From T3SED10-47 sp046483725 (lineage in GTDB: Bacteria; Bipolaricaulota; Bipolaricaulia; Bipolaricaulales; Bipolaricaulaceae), in the NCBI GenBank assembly GCA_046483725.1, contig JAWOCQ010000056.1, forward strand, positions 12,490 to 76,489: a stretch of 64,000 bases of DNA. The letters are read 5' to 3'. Of this stretch, positions 42,656 through 51,915 are shown in pieces. Position numbers and translations under genes: made by a program. The number at the start of each line of letters is the position of its first letter. The first letter of the stretch is position 1. Below the pieces are notes generated by a model that saw nothing but the letters and a program-made list of their open reading frames with translations, was not told where the DNA came from and ran no database searches.

Positions 42656-43211
42656 CTTGCACCCCTTTCCCAGCCTCGTACCCTCCCCGCAGGGCTACCA
42701 GGTTCTTATCCAAGATCTCCTTCGATAGCTTACCTCCCATGGTCTCGCGCACCTCATCTTCCACCACTTGCAGATCGCTCCCCAGGGCACCCGCCACTGC
42801 ACCCAACATGGGGATGTTGGGGAACCCAGTGCCCGCATCATCTGCGATCTTGTCGGCATCAAGCACCACTATATTGCCGGAGAATCCTGTGCGAGACCGG
42901 ACATCTTCCGCCGAGCATGTAGTGTTCACGATCATCGTGCCGTCCGGCTTGAGTCCCTCCGCAGGGTTCTCCGTGTCCAAGAGAGATTCGTCCACCACTA
43001 CGGCCACATGCGGCTCGTAAACACCGGAGTGAATCTTTATCTCCCCGTCATCTATGCGGTTGAAGGCCCGTACCGGCGCACCTGATCGCTCGGGCCCGTA
43101 CTCGGGAAAGCTCTGCACGTGCTTGCCTTCCCGCAAGTTGATCTGGGCAAGGATCTGGGACACGGTTTTTGCTCCCTGACCTCCACGCCCGTGCCAACGT
43201 ATCTCTTTCAT
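42645..43211 (-). CDS. porC: Pyruvate:ferredoxin oxidoreductase, gamma subunit
   Basis: A 188-residue subunit: MKEIRWHGRGGQGAKTVSQI is the diagnostic start, then FPEYGPERSGAPVRAFNRID and GAVAGALGSDLQVVEDEVRE. ATG 43211 is preferred to 43250 because GGAGGAGGG lies right before it and the family starts here. First gene of porCDAB. Confidence 0.96.
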   Translation of the reverse strand: MKEIRWHGRGGQGAKTVSQILAQINLREGKHVQSFPEYGPERSGAPVRAFNRIDDGEIKIHSGVYEPHVAVVVDESLLDTENPAEGLKPDGTMIVNTTCSAEDVRSRTGFSGNIVVLDADKIADDAGTGFPNIPMLGAVAGALGSDLQVVEDEVRETMGGKLSKEILDKNLVALRGGYEAGKGVQVGG

Positions 43212-43302
43212 AACGCCCTCCTCCATAACAATGACTCGCATTGTACCCACAAGGAGGCGTCTATCTCAACGTTGCAGTCTCGATTCGCAGGGAAATGGGA
43301 AA

Positions 43303-43331
43303 GGGGACAGGCCCCTCCGGGGCCTGTCCCC
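43303..43331. promoter_or_regulatory. 13-bp perfect hairpin between the crp-family gene and porC
   Basis: GGGGACAGGCCCC, then TCC, then GGGGCCTGTCCCC forms a 13-bp GC-rich stem with a 3-nt loop. No T tract follows on either side, so it may be a transcription-pausing, processing or protein-binding site. It shares the GGGGACA/TGTCCCC ends with the palindromes at 37463 and 40043. Confidence 0.5.
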
Positions 43332-43369
43332 CTTACCACTGCCGGGGGAGGATTAGAAAGGTCGCGAGT

Positions 43370-44029
43370 TTAGGAACCGCACTTGTCCTTTAGTCCCTCC
43401 AGATCTTTGATGATTATCTGGTATCGCCGCTTGCCCAATATTCCCTCCCGCTCAAAGCGGTTGAGCGTCATGGTCGTGTTCTCGCGGGCCGAGCCGATCA
43501 TCTCGGCCAGATCCCGGTGGGTGAGGCGAAAGCTGATAACGATGCCTTCCTTCGTCTTCACCCCATACTCATGCGAAAGTCGCAGAAGCTGTCGGGATAG
43601 CCGGCTTTGGATATCTCGGAAGGCCAGGTCCTCAATTATCTCCTCCAAATCACGGATCCAGAGGCCAAACAGCTCCAGAAGCTGGACCAACACATCGGGG
43701 CGATGGCGAAGCCAGGCCAGACATGCCCCACGACTCACCCGCACGATCGCACCGTCTTCTACAGCCACAGCCTGATGCCGACGGCGGTGTTCTCCAACCA
43801 GGGCCATTTCCCCGAACATCTCCCCCGGACCCCGTAGCGCCATGGTGAGGCGCTTTCCTGACGGGTCCAGATACGACACCTTAACGTTGCCCCTCTCCAC
43901 GAAGTAGACAGCCTCGCTGGGGGTCCCCGGGTAGTAAATCGTCTCCCTGGCAGGAACCTCCTCCCGATCCCCCTGCTCCAACAACGGACCTATTCCCGGC
44001 AGCAACCACTTCTCGCGTGTGCTCTGCAT
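43370..44029 (-). CDS. Crp/Fnr-family transcriptional regulator
   Basis: A 219-residue protein. The N-terminal cNMP-binding fold has GTPSEAVYFVERGNVKVSYL, then RGPGEMFGEMALVGEHRRRH. A dimer helix (FGLWIRDLEEIIEDLAFRD) links to a winged helix with recognition segment RLTHRDLAEMIGSARENTTM. It lacks the N-terminal cysteine cluster of FNR, so oxygen sensing by an Fe-S centre is unlikely. It sits 159 nt upstream of porCDAB on the same strand and is a candidate controller of that cluster; the target is not proven. Confidence 0.92.
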   Translation of the reverse strand: MQSTREKWLLPGIGPLLEQGDREEVPARETIYYPGTPSEAVYFVERGNVKVSYLDPSGKRLTMALRGPGEMFGEMALVGEHRRRHQAVAVEDGAIVRVSRGACLAWLRHRPDVLVQLLELFGLWIRDLEEIIEDLAFRDIQSRLSRQLLRLSHEYGVKTKEGIVISFRLTHRDLAEMIGSARENTTMTLNRFEREGILGKRRYQIIIKDLEGLKDKCGS

Positions 44030-44104
44030 GACGTGATGAGAGTACTGCCAGCTGCATGGCTTTCGAAGGAATCAGGGCGTCCAACGCGGTGGTCTCGGGG
44101 GTCT

Positions 44105-44136
44105 AAAAAAAAGAAACGCGTCCCCTAGCGGACGCG
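44105..44136 (-). terminator. Rho-independent terminator of the 16S rRNA gene
   Basis: Read on the minus strand: GCGTCC, loop GCTAGG, GGACGC, then TTTCTTTTTTTT. The stem is 6 bp of G/C with a U-rich tail (plus-strand A tract 44105-44116). It lies about 80 nt after the 16S 3' end and before the crp-family gene. Confidence 0.8.
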
Positions 44137-44214
44137 CACACGTACTGTGGACAGGTCGCGATGAGGCTCCATCGTTCAGGAAGGCTGGGTGCTCCTCGAA
44201 AGGTTTACTCCCTA

Positions 44215-45788
<1,574 letters not shown>

Positions 45789-45899
45789 CTCAGTTTCGGG
45801 TGTTACTCAAAAGGAACGATGGGATTCCCCATCGCTTACCTGTCCACTTTTCAAAGACCAGCCTTCCCCACAGCGCCCCTGGCGGGGCGCCGGCTTATC

Positions 45900-45928
45900 A
45901 GTATACAGCGCCCCTCAGCGGAGGTCAA
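45900..45928 (-). promoter_or_regulatory. 16S rRNA promoter
   Basis: Minus-strand TTGACC (45923-45928), a 17-nt spacer and TATACT (45900-45905). The predicted start is near 45893, giving a leader of about 105 nt. The leader holds a hairpin (CGATGGG..CCCATCG) and a boxA-like GTCTTTGAAAAG near 45850-45860, as in rRNA antitermination leaders. Confidence 0.75.
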
Positions 45929-45960
45929 GCGACCTTGCCTCCATCGGGAGCACCGTGCAG

Positions 45961-45974
45961 CATGATGCATCATG
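45961..45974. promoter_or_regulatory. 14-bp perfect palindrome over the ddl start codon
   Basis: CATGATGCATCATG is its own reverse complement, and its last three bases are the ddl start codon (45972-45974). It lies about 33 bp upstream of the 16S -35 box on the other strand, so a bound protein could affect both. It could also be chance in a short divergent region. Confidence 0.35.
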
Positions 45975-46934
45975 GACCCCAGGGATGTCAAGATAGCAGT
46001 CCTTTGCGGTGGAGACAGCGCCGAGCGGGAGATATCGCGTCGCTCAGGAAGCGGCATCCTACGGGCGCTTAGGCGCCGGGAGTGGCGGGCCGAGCTGGTG
46101 GAGATCCAAGACTACAATGGACTGCCACAGCGGCTACGTAGCTACGGTGCAGTGTTCAACACCCTCCACGGAGCTGCCGGCGAGGATGGCACGGTACAGC
46201 TTCTCCTCGAGCTCATGGGGGTCCCCTATGTGGGCTCCGACCCGGCCGCCTCGGCCAGGGCCATGGACAAGGCAGAAACCCACCAACGGCTCTACGGCAC
46301 GGGCCTGGCAACGGCCGACTGGAAAATCATCCCAGCGGACACCTCTCTTCGGGGCACGGTGCCCAATTCCGTCGGGTACCTGGGTTTCCCGCTTGTAGTG
46401 AAGCCACGGCGGGAGGGCTCCAGCGTCGGGCTTCACCTGGTAGAAGACGCCGAAAGCATTTCCTCCGCAGTGCAGGAGGTCGCTGCACGCTACGGCGACG
46501 TCCTAGTGGAGCGGTACATACCCGGCCGTGAGTTGACCGTGGCCGTATTGGACGAAAACCACGGCCCTCACCCGTTGCCCGTCGTCGAGCTCATCCCCCG
46601 CGGCCACATGTTCGACTTCAGCGCCAAGTACACTCCAGGACACTGCCGCTTTGTCTGCCCGGCAGACCTCTCCCGGTCCGAGGAGCAGGCAGTGCATAAA
46701 GCGGCCCTTGATGCACATCGGGCGCTTGGTTGCCGGGACTTCTCCCGGGCAGACATCAGGCTGCATCCCGACGGAACAGCGTACGTGCTTGAGCTAAACA
46801 CACTCCCTGGCATGACGGAGATGTCCACCTTCCCCCGAGCCGCAGCGGCGGCCGGAATCCCCTACGACGAGCTGCTCGAACGCCTGTTGTTACGCGCCAT
46901 ATCCCGGTTGCCGAACCCCTCCGCACTCGGGTAG
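45972..46934 (+). CDS. ddl: D-alanine--D-alanine ligase
   Basis: A 320-residue ATP-grasp enzyme that makes the D-Ala-D-Ala dipeptide of peptidoglycan. VKIAVLCGGDSAEREISRRS is the N-terminal signature. FNTLHGAAGEDGTVQLLLEL holds the HGxxGEDG loop, and FPLVVKPRREGSSVGLHLV binds ATP. RADIRLHPDGTAYVLELNTLPGMT gives the metal ligands and LNTxPGMT signature. There is no good ribosome site before ATG 45972. It is divergent from the 16S gene and heads a four-gene plus-strand group. Confidence 0.95.
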   Translation: MDPRDVKIAVLCGGDSAEREISRRSGSGILRALRRREWRAELVEIQDYNGLPQRLRSYGAVFNTLHGAAGEDGTVQLLLELMGVPYVGSDPAASARAMDKAETHQRLYGTGLATADWKIIPADTSLRGTVPNSVGYLGFPLVVKPRREGSSVGLHLVEDAESISSAVQEVAARYGDVLVERYIPGRELTVAVLDENHGPHPLPVVELIPRGHMFDFSAKYTPGHCRFVCPADLSRSEEQAVHKAALDAHRALGCRDFSRADIRLHPDGTAYVLELNTLPGMTEMSTFPRAAAAAGIPYDELLERLLLRAISRLPNPSALG

Positions 46935-46963
46935 AGTAGCGGTAGCCCGAGGAGGTGATGCGT

Positions 46964-47611
46964 GTGAAGATTCGATGGCTCGGCCACGCCTGCTTCCGTA
47001 TTGAGTCAGCCGACGGAACCGTCCTGCTCACGGACCCATACGACGAGAGCGTGCCGTACAAACCGCCGGAAGGACCCGCTCATGTAGTGCTTGTAACGCA
47101 CGAGCATTTCGACCACAACGCCGTGGACCGGGTTCAGGGATCTCCCGAAGTCATCCGCGGTACAGGGGAGCAGTCTGCCCACGGGATCACCTTCCGCGGC
47201 ATCCCCGCATTCCACGATGCGGAAGGCGGGCGCCAGCGCGGTCACGATGTCATTTTCCGTTTCACCCTCGACGACGTAGTCTTGGCACACTTCGGCGATC
47301 TGGGGCACAGCCTGACCGACGAGCAGCGCAAGCCCTTGGAGGAGGTTGAGGTAGCCTTCCTGCCCGTCGGAGGTCACTTCACCATCGGGGCAAAGGAGGC
47401 CGTGGATGTTGCCAAGGCGCTGCCCAATCTCAAGGTGCTGATCCCAATGCATTACCGAACAGATGCCATACCCGACTGGCCAATCCGACCGTTGGACGAG
47501 TTTCTGGCCGCCTCTCCCTTCGCGGTGACGCAGCTGAAGAAGCCCGAAGTCGAGCTCTCTCGGGTGGAGCTGCCACGCCGGCCAGAGGTGTGGGTACTTC
47601 ACCATGCCTGA
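46964..47611 (+). CDS. Metallo-beta-lactamase-fold hydrolase (UlaG/UPF0173-like)
   Basis: A 215-residue protein starting MKIRWLGHACFRIESADG. VLVTHEHFDHNAV is the metal motif THxHxDH. VLAHFGDLGHSLTDEQ and FLPVGGHFTIG supply later ligands, and KVLIPMHYRTDAIPDWPI carries the final His. These match the UPF0173/UlaG-like hydrolases, whose best-known member is a lactonase; the substrate here is unknown. GTG 46964 is preferred because GGAGGTG (46951-46957) is well spaced to it. The 3' end overlaps the aminotransferase gene by 8 nt. Confidence 0.9.
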   Translation: MKIRWLGHACFRIESADGTVLLTDPYDESVPYKPPEGPAHVVLVTHEHFDHNAVDRVQGSPEVIRGTGEQSAHGITFRGIPAFHDAEGGRQRGHDVIFRFTLDDVVLAHFGDLGHSLTDEQRKPLEEVEVAFLPVGGHFTIGAKEAVDVAKALPNLKVLIPMHYRTDAIPDWPIRPLDEFLAASPFAVTQLKKPEVELSRVELPRRPEVWVLHHA

Positions 47612-48818
47612 GATTTCCGCACGCAGCTGTGCGGCCCCGGCCTCGCCCATCCGCCGCCTGTACCCGCTGGCCCGGCGGGCCAAACAAGCAGGAAAAAAAG
47701 TCTACCATCTCAACATAGGCCAGCCCGATATACATACCCCAAAGGCCTTTCTCAAGGGGGTACGGGAGGCGGACATCGATGTGCTGGCTTATGCTCCCTC
47801 TCCCGGGCTGGACGTAGCGCTGGAGGCTTTGGCGGGCTACTACGCCGGCTGGGACATCCCCCTGCGGGAGGAGGAACTGTTGGTGACCACCGGGGGCTCC
47901 GAGGCAATCACCTTCGCCCTCAATGTGACATGCGATCCAAGCGACCGTGTCCTGGTTCCCGAGCCCTTCTACCCCAACTACCAAGGGTACGCCCAGCTGA
48001 CCAACGTGGAGATCACTCCATTGACGACCAGGCGAGAACAGGGGTTCCACCTTCCTCCCCGGCGGGACATCGAACGCCTGATCGACCGGAGAACAAGCGC
48101 ACTGCTATTCTCCCACCCGGGAAACCCCACTGGTGTAGTCTACAGCGAGCAAGAGCTGGCAACCCTAGTGGAGCTGGCCCTCAAGCATGACCTATTCATC
48201 ATCGCCGATGAGGTGTACCGGGAGTTCGTGTACGAGGGAACCCATCGCAGCCTTCTCTCCTTCCCGGAGGCGGCCGACCGAGTAATCCTGGTCGATTCCA
48301 TTTCCAAGCGCCTATCAGCCTGTGGTGCCCGGGTGGGGGTGTTTGCCTCGCGAAATCAACAGGTAATGGAAGCGGCGAAGAAGTGTGCCACGATACGCCT
48401 CTCCGCGCCCACGTTCGGGCAGCTTGGGCTCGCGGAGTTCTTGGCCGATCCCGAGTACACCCAGATCATCGACAGCATGGTCCAGGAGTACCGACATCGC
48501 CGGACCGTGTTGTGCGACGCTCTAAGAGGGGTGCCCGGGGTTACGTTCCGTCGCCCTGAGGGGGCATTCTACATCATGGTGGGGCTTCCTGTTGCCGATG
48601 CGGAGGGTTTCATAAGCTGGATGCTGACAGACTTCCCCGGTGAAGAAACGGTGATGATGGCGCCGGGGGAGGGCTTCTACGCCACCCGGGGAGAGGGCCG
48701 AGACGAGGCCCGCATAGCCTATGTACTGAAGGAGGAGGACCTGCTGCGCGCTGTGGCTGCACTGGAGTGTGGACTGGAACTGTACCACGCTGCGGAGAGG
48801 GCCTCGGCACGCGCTTAG
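47604..48818 (+). CDS. Class I/II pyridoxal phosphate-dependent aminotransferase
   Basis: A 404-residue enzyme. YHLNIGQPDIHTPKAFLKGV is the substrate-arm region. TTGGSEAITFALNVTCDPSD binds PLP phosphate, and SHPGNPTGVVYSEQEL and ADEVYREFVYEGTHRS are the Asn/Asp sites. The PLP lysine is in VDSISKRLSACGARVGVF, and the C-terminal arginine in EARIAYVLKEEDL. The family is aspartate/aromatic aminotransferase-like; the amino-acid preference is not predictable. It overlaps the UlaG-like gene by 8 nt. Confidence 0.93.
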   Translation: MPEISARSCAAPASPIRRLYPLARRAKQAGKKVYHLNIGQPDIHTPKAFLKGVREADIDVLAYAPSPGLDVALEALAGYYAGWDIPLREEELLVTTGGSEAITFALNVTCDPSDRVLVPEPFYPNYQGYAQLTNVEITPLTTRREQGFHLPPRRDIERLIDRRTSALLFSHPGNPTGVVYSEQELATLVELALKHDLFIIADEVYREFVYEGTHRSLLSFPEAADRVILVDSISKRLSACGARVGVFASRNQQVMEAAKKCATIRLSAPTFGQLGLAEFLADPEYTQIIDSMVQEYRHRRTVLCDALRGVPGVTFRRPEGAFYIMVGLPVADAEGFISWMLTDFPGEETVMMAPGEGFYATRGEGRDEARIAYVLKEEDLLRAVAALECGLELYHAAERASARA

Positions 48819-48826
48819 GGCCTCCC

Positions 48827-49705
48827 ATGCCCTCGCCGCAGGATAAGGAGCGACTGGATGTGCTTCTTGTCGCAAGCGGCTTTACCGCCTCCCGTAGCCG
48901 GGCACAGGCCCTCATTCGAGCAGGGCGGGTCAGGGTTGACGGAAAGCTCGTGGACAAGCCGGGAACGCGTGTTTCCACCAGCGCCCAACTAGGGGTGCAC
49001 ACCCCTCCGCGCTACGTCTCCCGCGGAGGGGAGAAGCTGGAAGCGGCGTTGAGCGCGTTCGATCTCGACCCCGGCGGCCTGGTGTGTCTCGATGTTGGAG
49101 CCTCCACCGGCGGTTTCACCGATTGCCTCCTGCAGCACGGCGCCGCTCGAGTGTACGCCGTGGATGTGGGCAAGGGGCTTCTGGACTGGAAGCTGCGAAA
49201 CGATCCGCGAGTGGTGGTCCGTGAAGGACTAAACGCCCGTTACCTTGACACCCAACACATCCCGGAAGCCGTAGCGCTCGCCGCCGTGGATGTGGCTTTC
49301 ATCTCCCTCCGCCTAGTGCTTCCCCCTATTGAGCCCTTGCTAAACCCAAAGGGCGAAGTGTTGGCACTCGTCAAACCCCAGTTCGAGGCCGGCCGAAGCC
49401 AGGTAAGACGCGGGGGCGTCGTATGGGATCCGCAAGTTCACCTGGAGGTGTTGGAGAGCTTGCGCACTTTCGTGGCAGAGAAACTGGGTTGGGCTGTCAG
49501 CAACGCCGTAGCCTCTCCTCTTCCCGGACCGGCGGGCAACCTGGAGTTCTTCCTCCGTCTGTCCTCGGTGCGAGAGGAAAGCACCGACGCCGACCTTGAT
49601 TTCACCACGTTGGTGAACCGAGCCCACTCACAGCTGGCGCGATCGCCCGGCAGTCCCGCGCAAAGGGAGAGCGAACAGGGGGGCGGTTCTGCCGCCCCCC
49701 TATAA
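48827..49705 (+). CDS. tlyA: TlyA-type 23S rRNA (cytidine-2'-O)-methyltransferase / hemolysin family
   Basis: A 292-residue protein. The N-terminal S4 RNA-binding domain reads RLDVLLVASGFTASRSRAQA, then GRVRVDGKLVDKPGTRV. The Rossmann-like FtsJ methyltransferase domain follows: VCLDVGASTGGFTDCLLQHGA (SAM site), then VYAVDVGKGLLDWKL and ALVKPQFEAGRSQVRRGGVV. ATG 48827 is preferred to the longer frame from 48767, which lies inside the aminotransferase. The last codons overlap the terminator-like hairpin. Confidence 0.93.
   Translation: MPSPQDKERLDVLLVASGFTASRSRAQALIRAGRVRVDGKLVDKPGTRVSTSAQLGVHTPPRYVSRGGEKLEAALSAFDLDPGGLVCLDVGASTGGFTDCLLQHGAARVYAVDVGKGLLDWKLRNDPRVVVREGLNARYLDTQHIPEAVALAAVDVAFISLRLVLPPIEPLLNPKGEVLALVKPQFEAGRSQVRRGGVVWDPQVHLEVLESLRTFVAEKLGWAVSNAVASPLPGPAGNLEFFLRLSSVREESTDADLDFTTLVNRAHSQLARSPGSPAQRESEQGGGSAAPL
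49678..49701. terminator. GC-rich hairpin between convergent tlyA and the barrel-like gene
   Basis: GGGGGGCGG, loop TTCTG, CCGCCCCCC: a 9-bp stem that lies in the last codons of tlyA, 17 nt before the end of the convergent gene. There is no U tract, so termination would be weak or depend on Rho. It can act in both directions. Confidence 0.5.
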
Positions 49706-49717
49706 CATCCACGTCAC

Positions 49718-50821
49718 CTATATCAGCCGCAACATCAGCGAGACGCTGAACTCAGTCGATATGCGTGTGGCCTCCGCAGGCTTGGTAAGCCCTAGCTCAA
49801 GCGTGACGCTGGCGCCTCGTACCGGGAAGGCGACCGCCAAATTGGCCGAGGCGGTGTCCTCTGGCTCCTCTTCCCGCTCCTTCTCCCTTCTTAGAAGCAG
49901 TTGAGCACTCACATCCAACGCCCCCGCCGTGTACTCATATGCCCCCGACAGGGTAGCAGTGTGCTTGTCTGCAATGTCTATGGGGCCTGCAATACCGGCT
50001 TCGAAAAGGATTTGGGATTCAGGAGCCGGGGGCAGGGCCATAGACGCCGAGCAGGAGAGCATGGTGTCTCCCGGGGCATCGCCGGCTTCGAGCACCTCAT
50101 AGCTCAGCCCTCCCTGCACTGCCCAGCCGCAATGCCGCTCATCACCAGTGGCCAGCACGGTGTTCTCCATGGCAAGGACCGCGCGGGCGTCCACGCTCAC
50201 CCCGGCCTCCTCCTCAATAGCGGTTACCAGTTCCTGAACCAGTTCGTCCACCGTCTCGTACTCCACCCTCTTTCCGATCTCCTCGGCGAGTGCCATCAGT
50301 GTTGCGTCAGGAAGTGAAGCCGGGATCTCCTCTCGTGCCAGCAGCATGGCCTCGATGCGCATGGCCTTGGCCAACGGGGTCACGTCGGTGAACCTCCCGT
50401 AGCCCAGCCCTGCGCTGACGTCCAACGCCGGGCCCGGCACATCCGTGTCAAGCCTCGTGTCAAACCCTGCGAAAGCAAAAAACGGCTGTTCCTCCTCGAA
50501 GTAGTATCGCAACGTCCCCTCCGAGTGGGCGCTGCCCCTGGAGATCTGCAGCTCGGAGAGCGTCAGCTCACCAAGGGCGCTCAGAGAGTAGCCCAAGCTC
50601 GGCGAGTCGTACAGACTGCTGTACTCCAACCGCGAGCGCCCGGAACTCACGTCCACCTCATCCGTAAATGCATCGTCGAAATATCGGTAGTTGAACGAAA
50701 GCCGCATCCGCGAGAGCGACGTAGTAGGTGAAATGTAGTCGCAAAGCGATAGCGCGCTTCCGGACACGACTACCGCCGCCAACACTGCTACTACACCAAA
50801 CAGAACTCCAAAGCTTCTCAT
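49718..50821 (-). CDS. Exported beta-rich protein, possibly an outer-membrane barrel
   Basis: A 367-residue protein. ATG 50821 follows GGGAGGAGGAG; the 35 residues upstream in the frame are basic and unlikely. A signal peptide (MRSFGVLFGVVAVLAAVVVS to about GSALS) is followed by alternating-pattern strands (MRLSFNYRYFDDAFTDEVDV, then FFAFAGFDTRLDT) and ends GASVTLELGLTK..FSVSLMLRLI with a terminal hydrophobic residue. A helical insert (TVDELVQELVTAIEEEAGVS) interrupts it. This fits an outer-membrane protein, but no family is recognised. Confidence 0.6.
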   Translation of the reverse strand: MRSFGVLFGVVAVLAAVVVSGSALSLCDYISPTTSLSRMRLSFNYRYFDDAFTDEVDVSSGRSRLEYSSLYDSPSLGYSLSALGELTLSELQISRGSAHSEGTLRYYFEEEQPFFAFAGFDTRLDTDVPGPALDVSAGLGYGRFTDVTPLAKAMRIEAMLLAREEIPASLPDATLMALAEEIGKRVEYETVDELVQELVTAIEEEAGVSVDARAVLAMENTVLATGDERHCGWAVQGGLSYEVLEAGDAPGDTMLSCSASMALPPAPESQILFEAGIAGPIDIADKHTATLSGAYEYTAGALDVSAQLLLRREKEREEEPEDTASANLAVAFPVRGASVTLELGLTKPAEATRISTEFSVSLMLRLI

Positions 50822-50866
50822 AATTCTCCTCCTCCCAGTTAAGTGGACACCAGTCCACCTACAACC

Positions 50867-50875
50867 ATTATAGCA
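50867..50875 (-). promoter_or_regulatory. Extended -10 promoter of the barrel-like gene
   Basis: TGCTATAAT on the minus strand gives TG-n-TATAAT, an extended -10. No -35 match stands out. The leader of about 40 nt contains a hairpin GTGGAC-TGGT-GTCCAC (50843-50858) just before the ribosome site, which could control translation. Confidence 0.5.
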
Positions 50876-51031
50876 AACTGACGGCCAAGCCGAGCGAAGC
50901 AGGTCACAATCGCTGCTTACCCTCATCCTGACCGCTCATCCCACAATACATAAAACGCGGGGCGAGTCAACTGCCCCGCAACGTGACACGTGCCCCCTTC
51001 TCTCACTACCATGGCCCCGGAGGTGATAGCT

Positions 51032-51298
51032 GTGGAAAGGCCATCAAGGCGTTTACTTTGCGCAGTTGGTGTTGCTGCGCCGCTGCTGAGCCTGGGCTGC
51101 GCGGCGCCCTCGCCGAAGCTCCCCGACCCGACAGAAGAATTCGCCCTTCCTGCTCCCGCGTTCTCGGGGACCGTCTCCGTGGAGCAGGCCATAGCCCACC
51201 GTCGGTCGGTGCGATCCTATTCGCCCCAGCCGTTGACGGTACAACAACTCGGCCAGCTGTTGTGGGCGGCCCGGCCGGGTGAGGTTCTATGTTGGTGA
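51032..51298 (+). pseudogene. Nitroreductase-like lipoprotein, truncated to its N-terminus
   Basis: An 88-residue frame. GTG 51032 follows GGAGGTG. A lipoprotein-like signal (CAVGVAAPLLSLGC) is followed by SVEQAIAHRRSVRSYSPQPL, then TVQQLGQLLWAA, the typical start of nitroreductase/SagB-type proteins: the two Args bind FMN phosphate. The sequence then stops after RPGEVLCW, so about 150 residues including the rest of the flavin site are gone. The coaE start lies inside its last codons, suggesting a deletion that joined the two genes. Confidence 0.65.
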
Positions 51299-51915
51299 TC
51301 GGTGTAGCCGGTCCAGCGGGCTCAGGGAAGTCCACTGTATGCCGCATGCTTGCCCACCGCTCGGGTGTCGCCTACATCAATTGTGATGAACTCGCCTGGG
51401 CCACCTACCGCCACGGCGGGCCCAGCTACGCGCCGCTGGTCGCCCGTTTCGGGGAGGAGATACTAACCGAGGACGGAGCCGTGGACCGGGACCGTCTGGG
51501 CCGTGTGGCCCTGGGCGACCCTCAGGCAAAGGCGGACCTGGAGGCAATCGTCCACCCGGCCGTCATGGAGGAACTCCACCGCGCGGCCGCCGAACACAGC
51601 AAGCGAGGAACTGAGGTGGTGTTGGTGGAAGGGGCGCTGCTTTTGGCATCCCCCTACGTAGACAGAACGCTATTCGACGCCTTTGTCTGGCTATATGCTC
51701 CCGAGGAGGAGCGTCACAAGAGGCTTCTCTCTTCAGGACTGGAGGGAAGTACAGTGCGACGCAGGCTTGAGGCCCAAGGAGACTTGGCACCTCCGGTGGA
51801 CCCTTCCGTGTACCCTGTGGACGCCTCCGGCCGCCCGGTACAGGCCGCTGATCGCATGTGGGACCTAATCCAGACGCTCAAGCAGAGTGGCTCCCAAGGT
51901 GCGGAGCACCTCTAG
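51289..51915 (+). CDS. coaE: Dephospho-CoA kinase
   Basis: A 208-residue P-loop kinase, the last step of coenzyme A synthesis. IGVAGPAGSGKSTVCRMLAH is the Walker A. AYINCDELAWATYRHGGPSY and RLGRVALGDPQAKADLEAIVHP match the family, and VLVEGALLLASPYVDRTLFDA the acceptor-binding region. ATG 51289 lies within the truncated nitroreductase frame and uses GGTGAGG as its ribosome site. The 3' end overlaps the convergent murE by 51 nt. Confidence 0.93.
   Translation: MLVIGVAGPAGSGKSTVCRMLAHRSGVAYINCDELAWATYRHGGPSYAPLVARFGEEILTEDGAVDRDRLGRVALGDPQAKADLEAIVHPAVMEELHRAAAEHSKRGTEVVLVEGALLLASPYVDRTLFDAFVWLYAPEEERHKRLLSSGLEGSTVRRRLEAQGDLAPPVDPSVYPVDASGRPVQAADRMWDLIQTLKQSGSQGAEHL

Noticed and set aside
44030..44214. 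23S rRNA or spacer tRNA after the 16S gene
   Set aside because: The 185 nt after the 16S end contain a terminator and then a crp-family gene; no tRNA cloverleaf or 23S motif is present.
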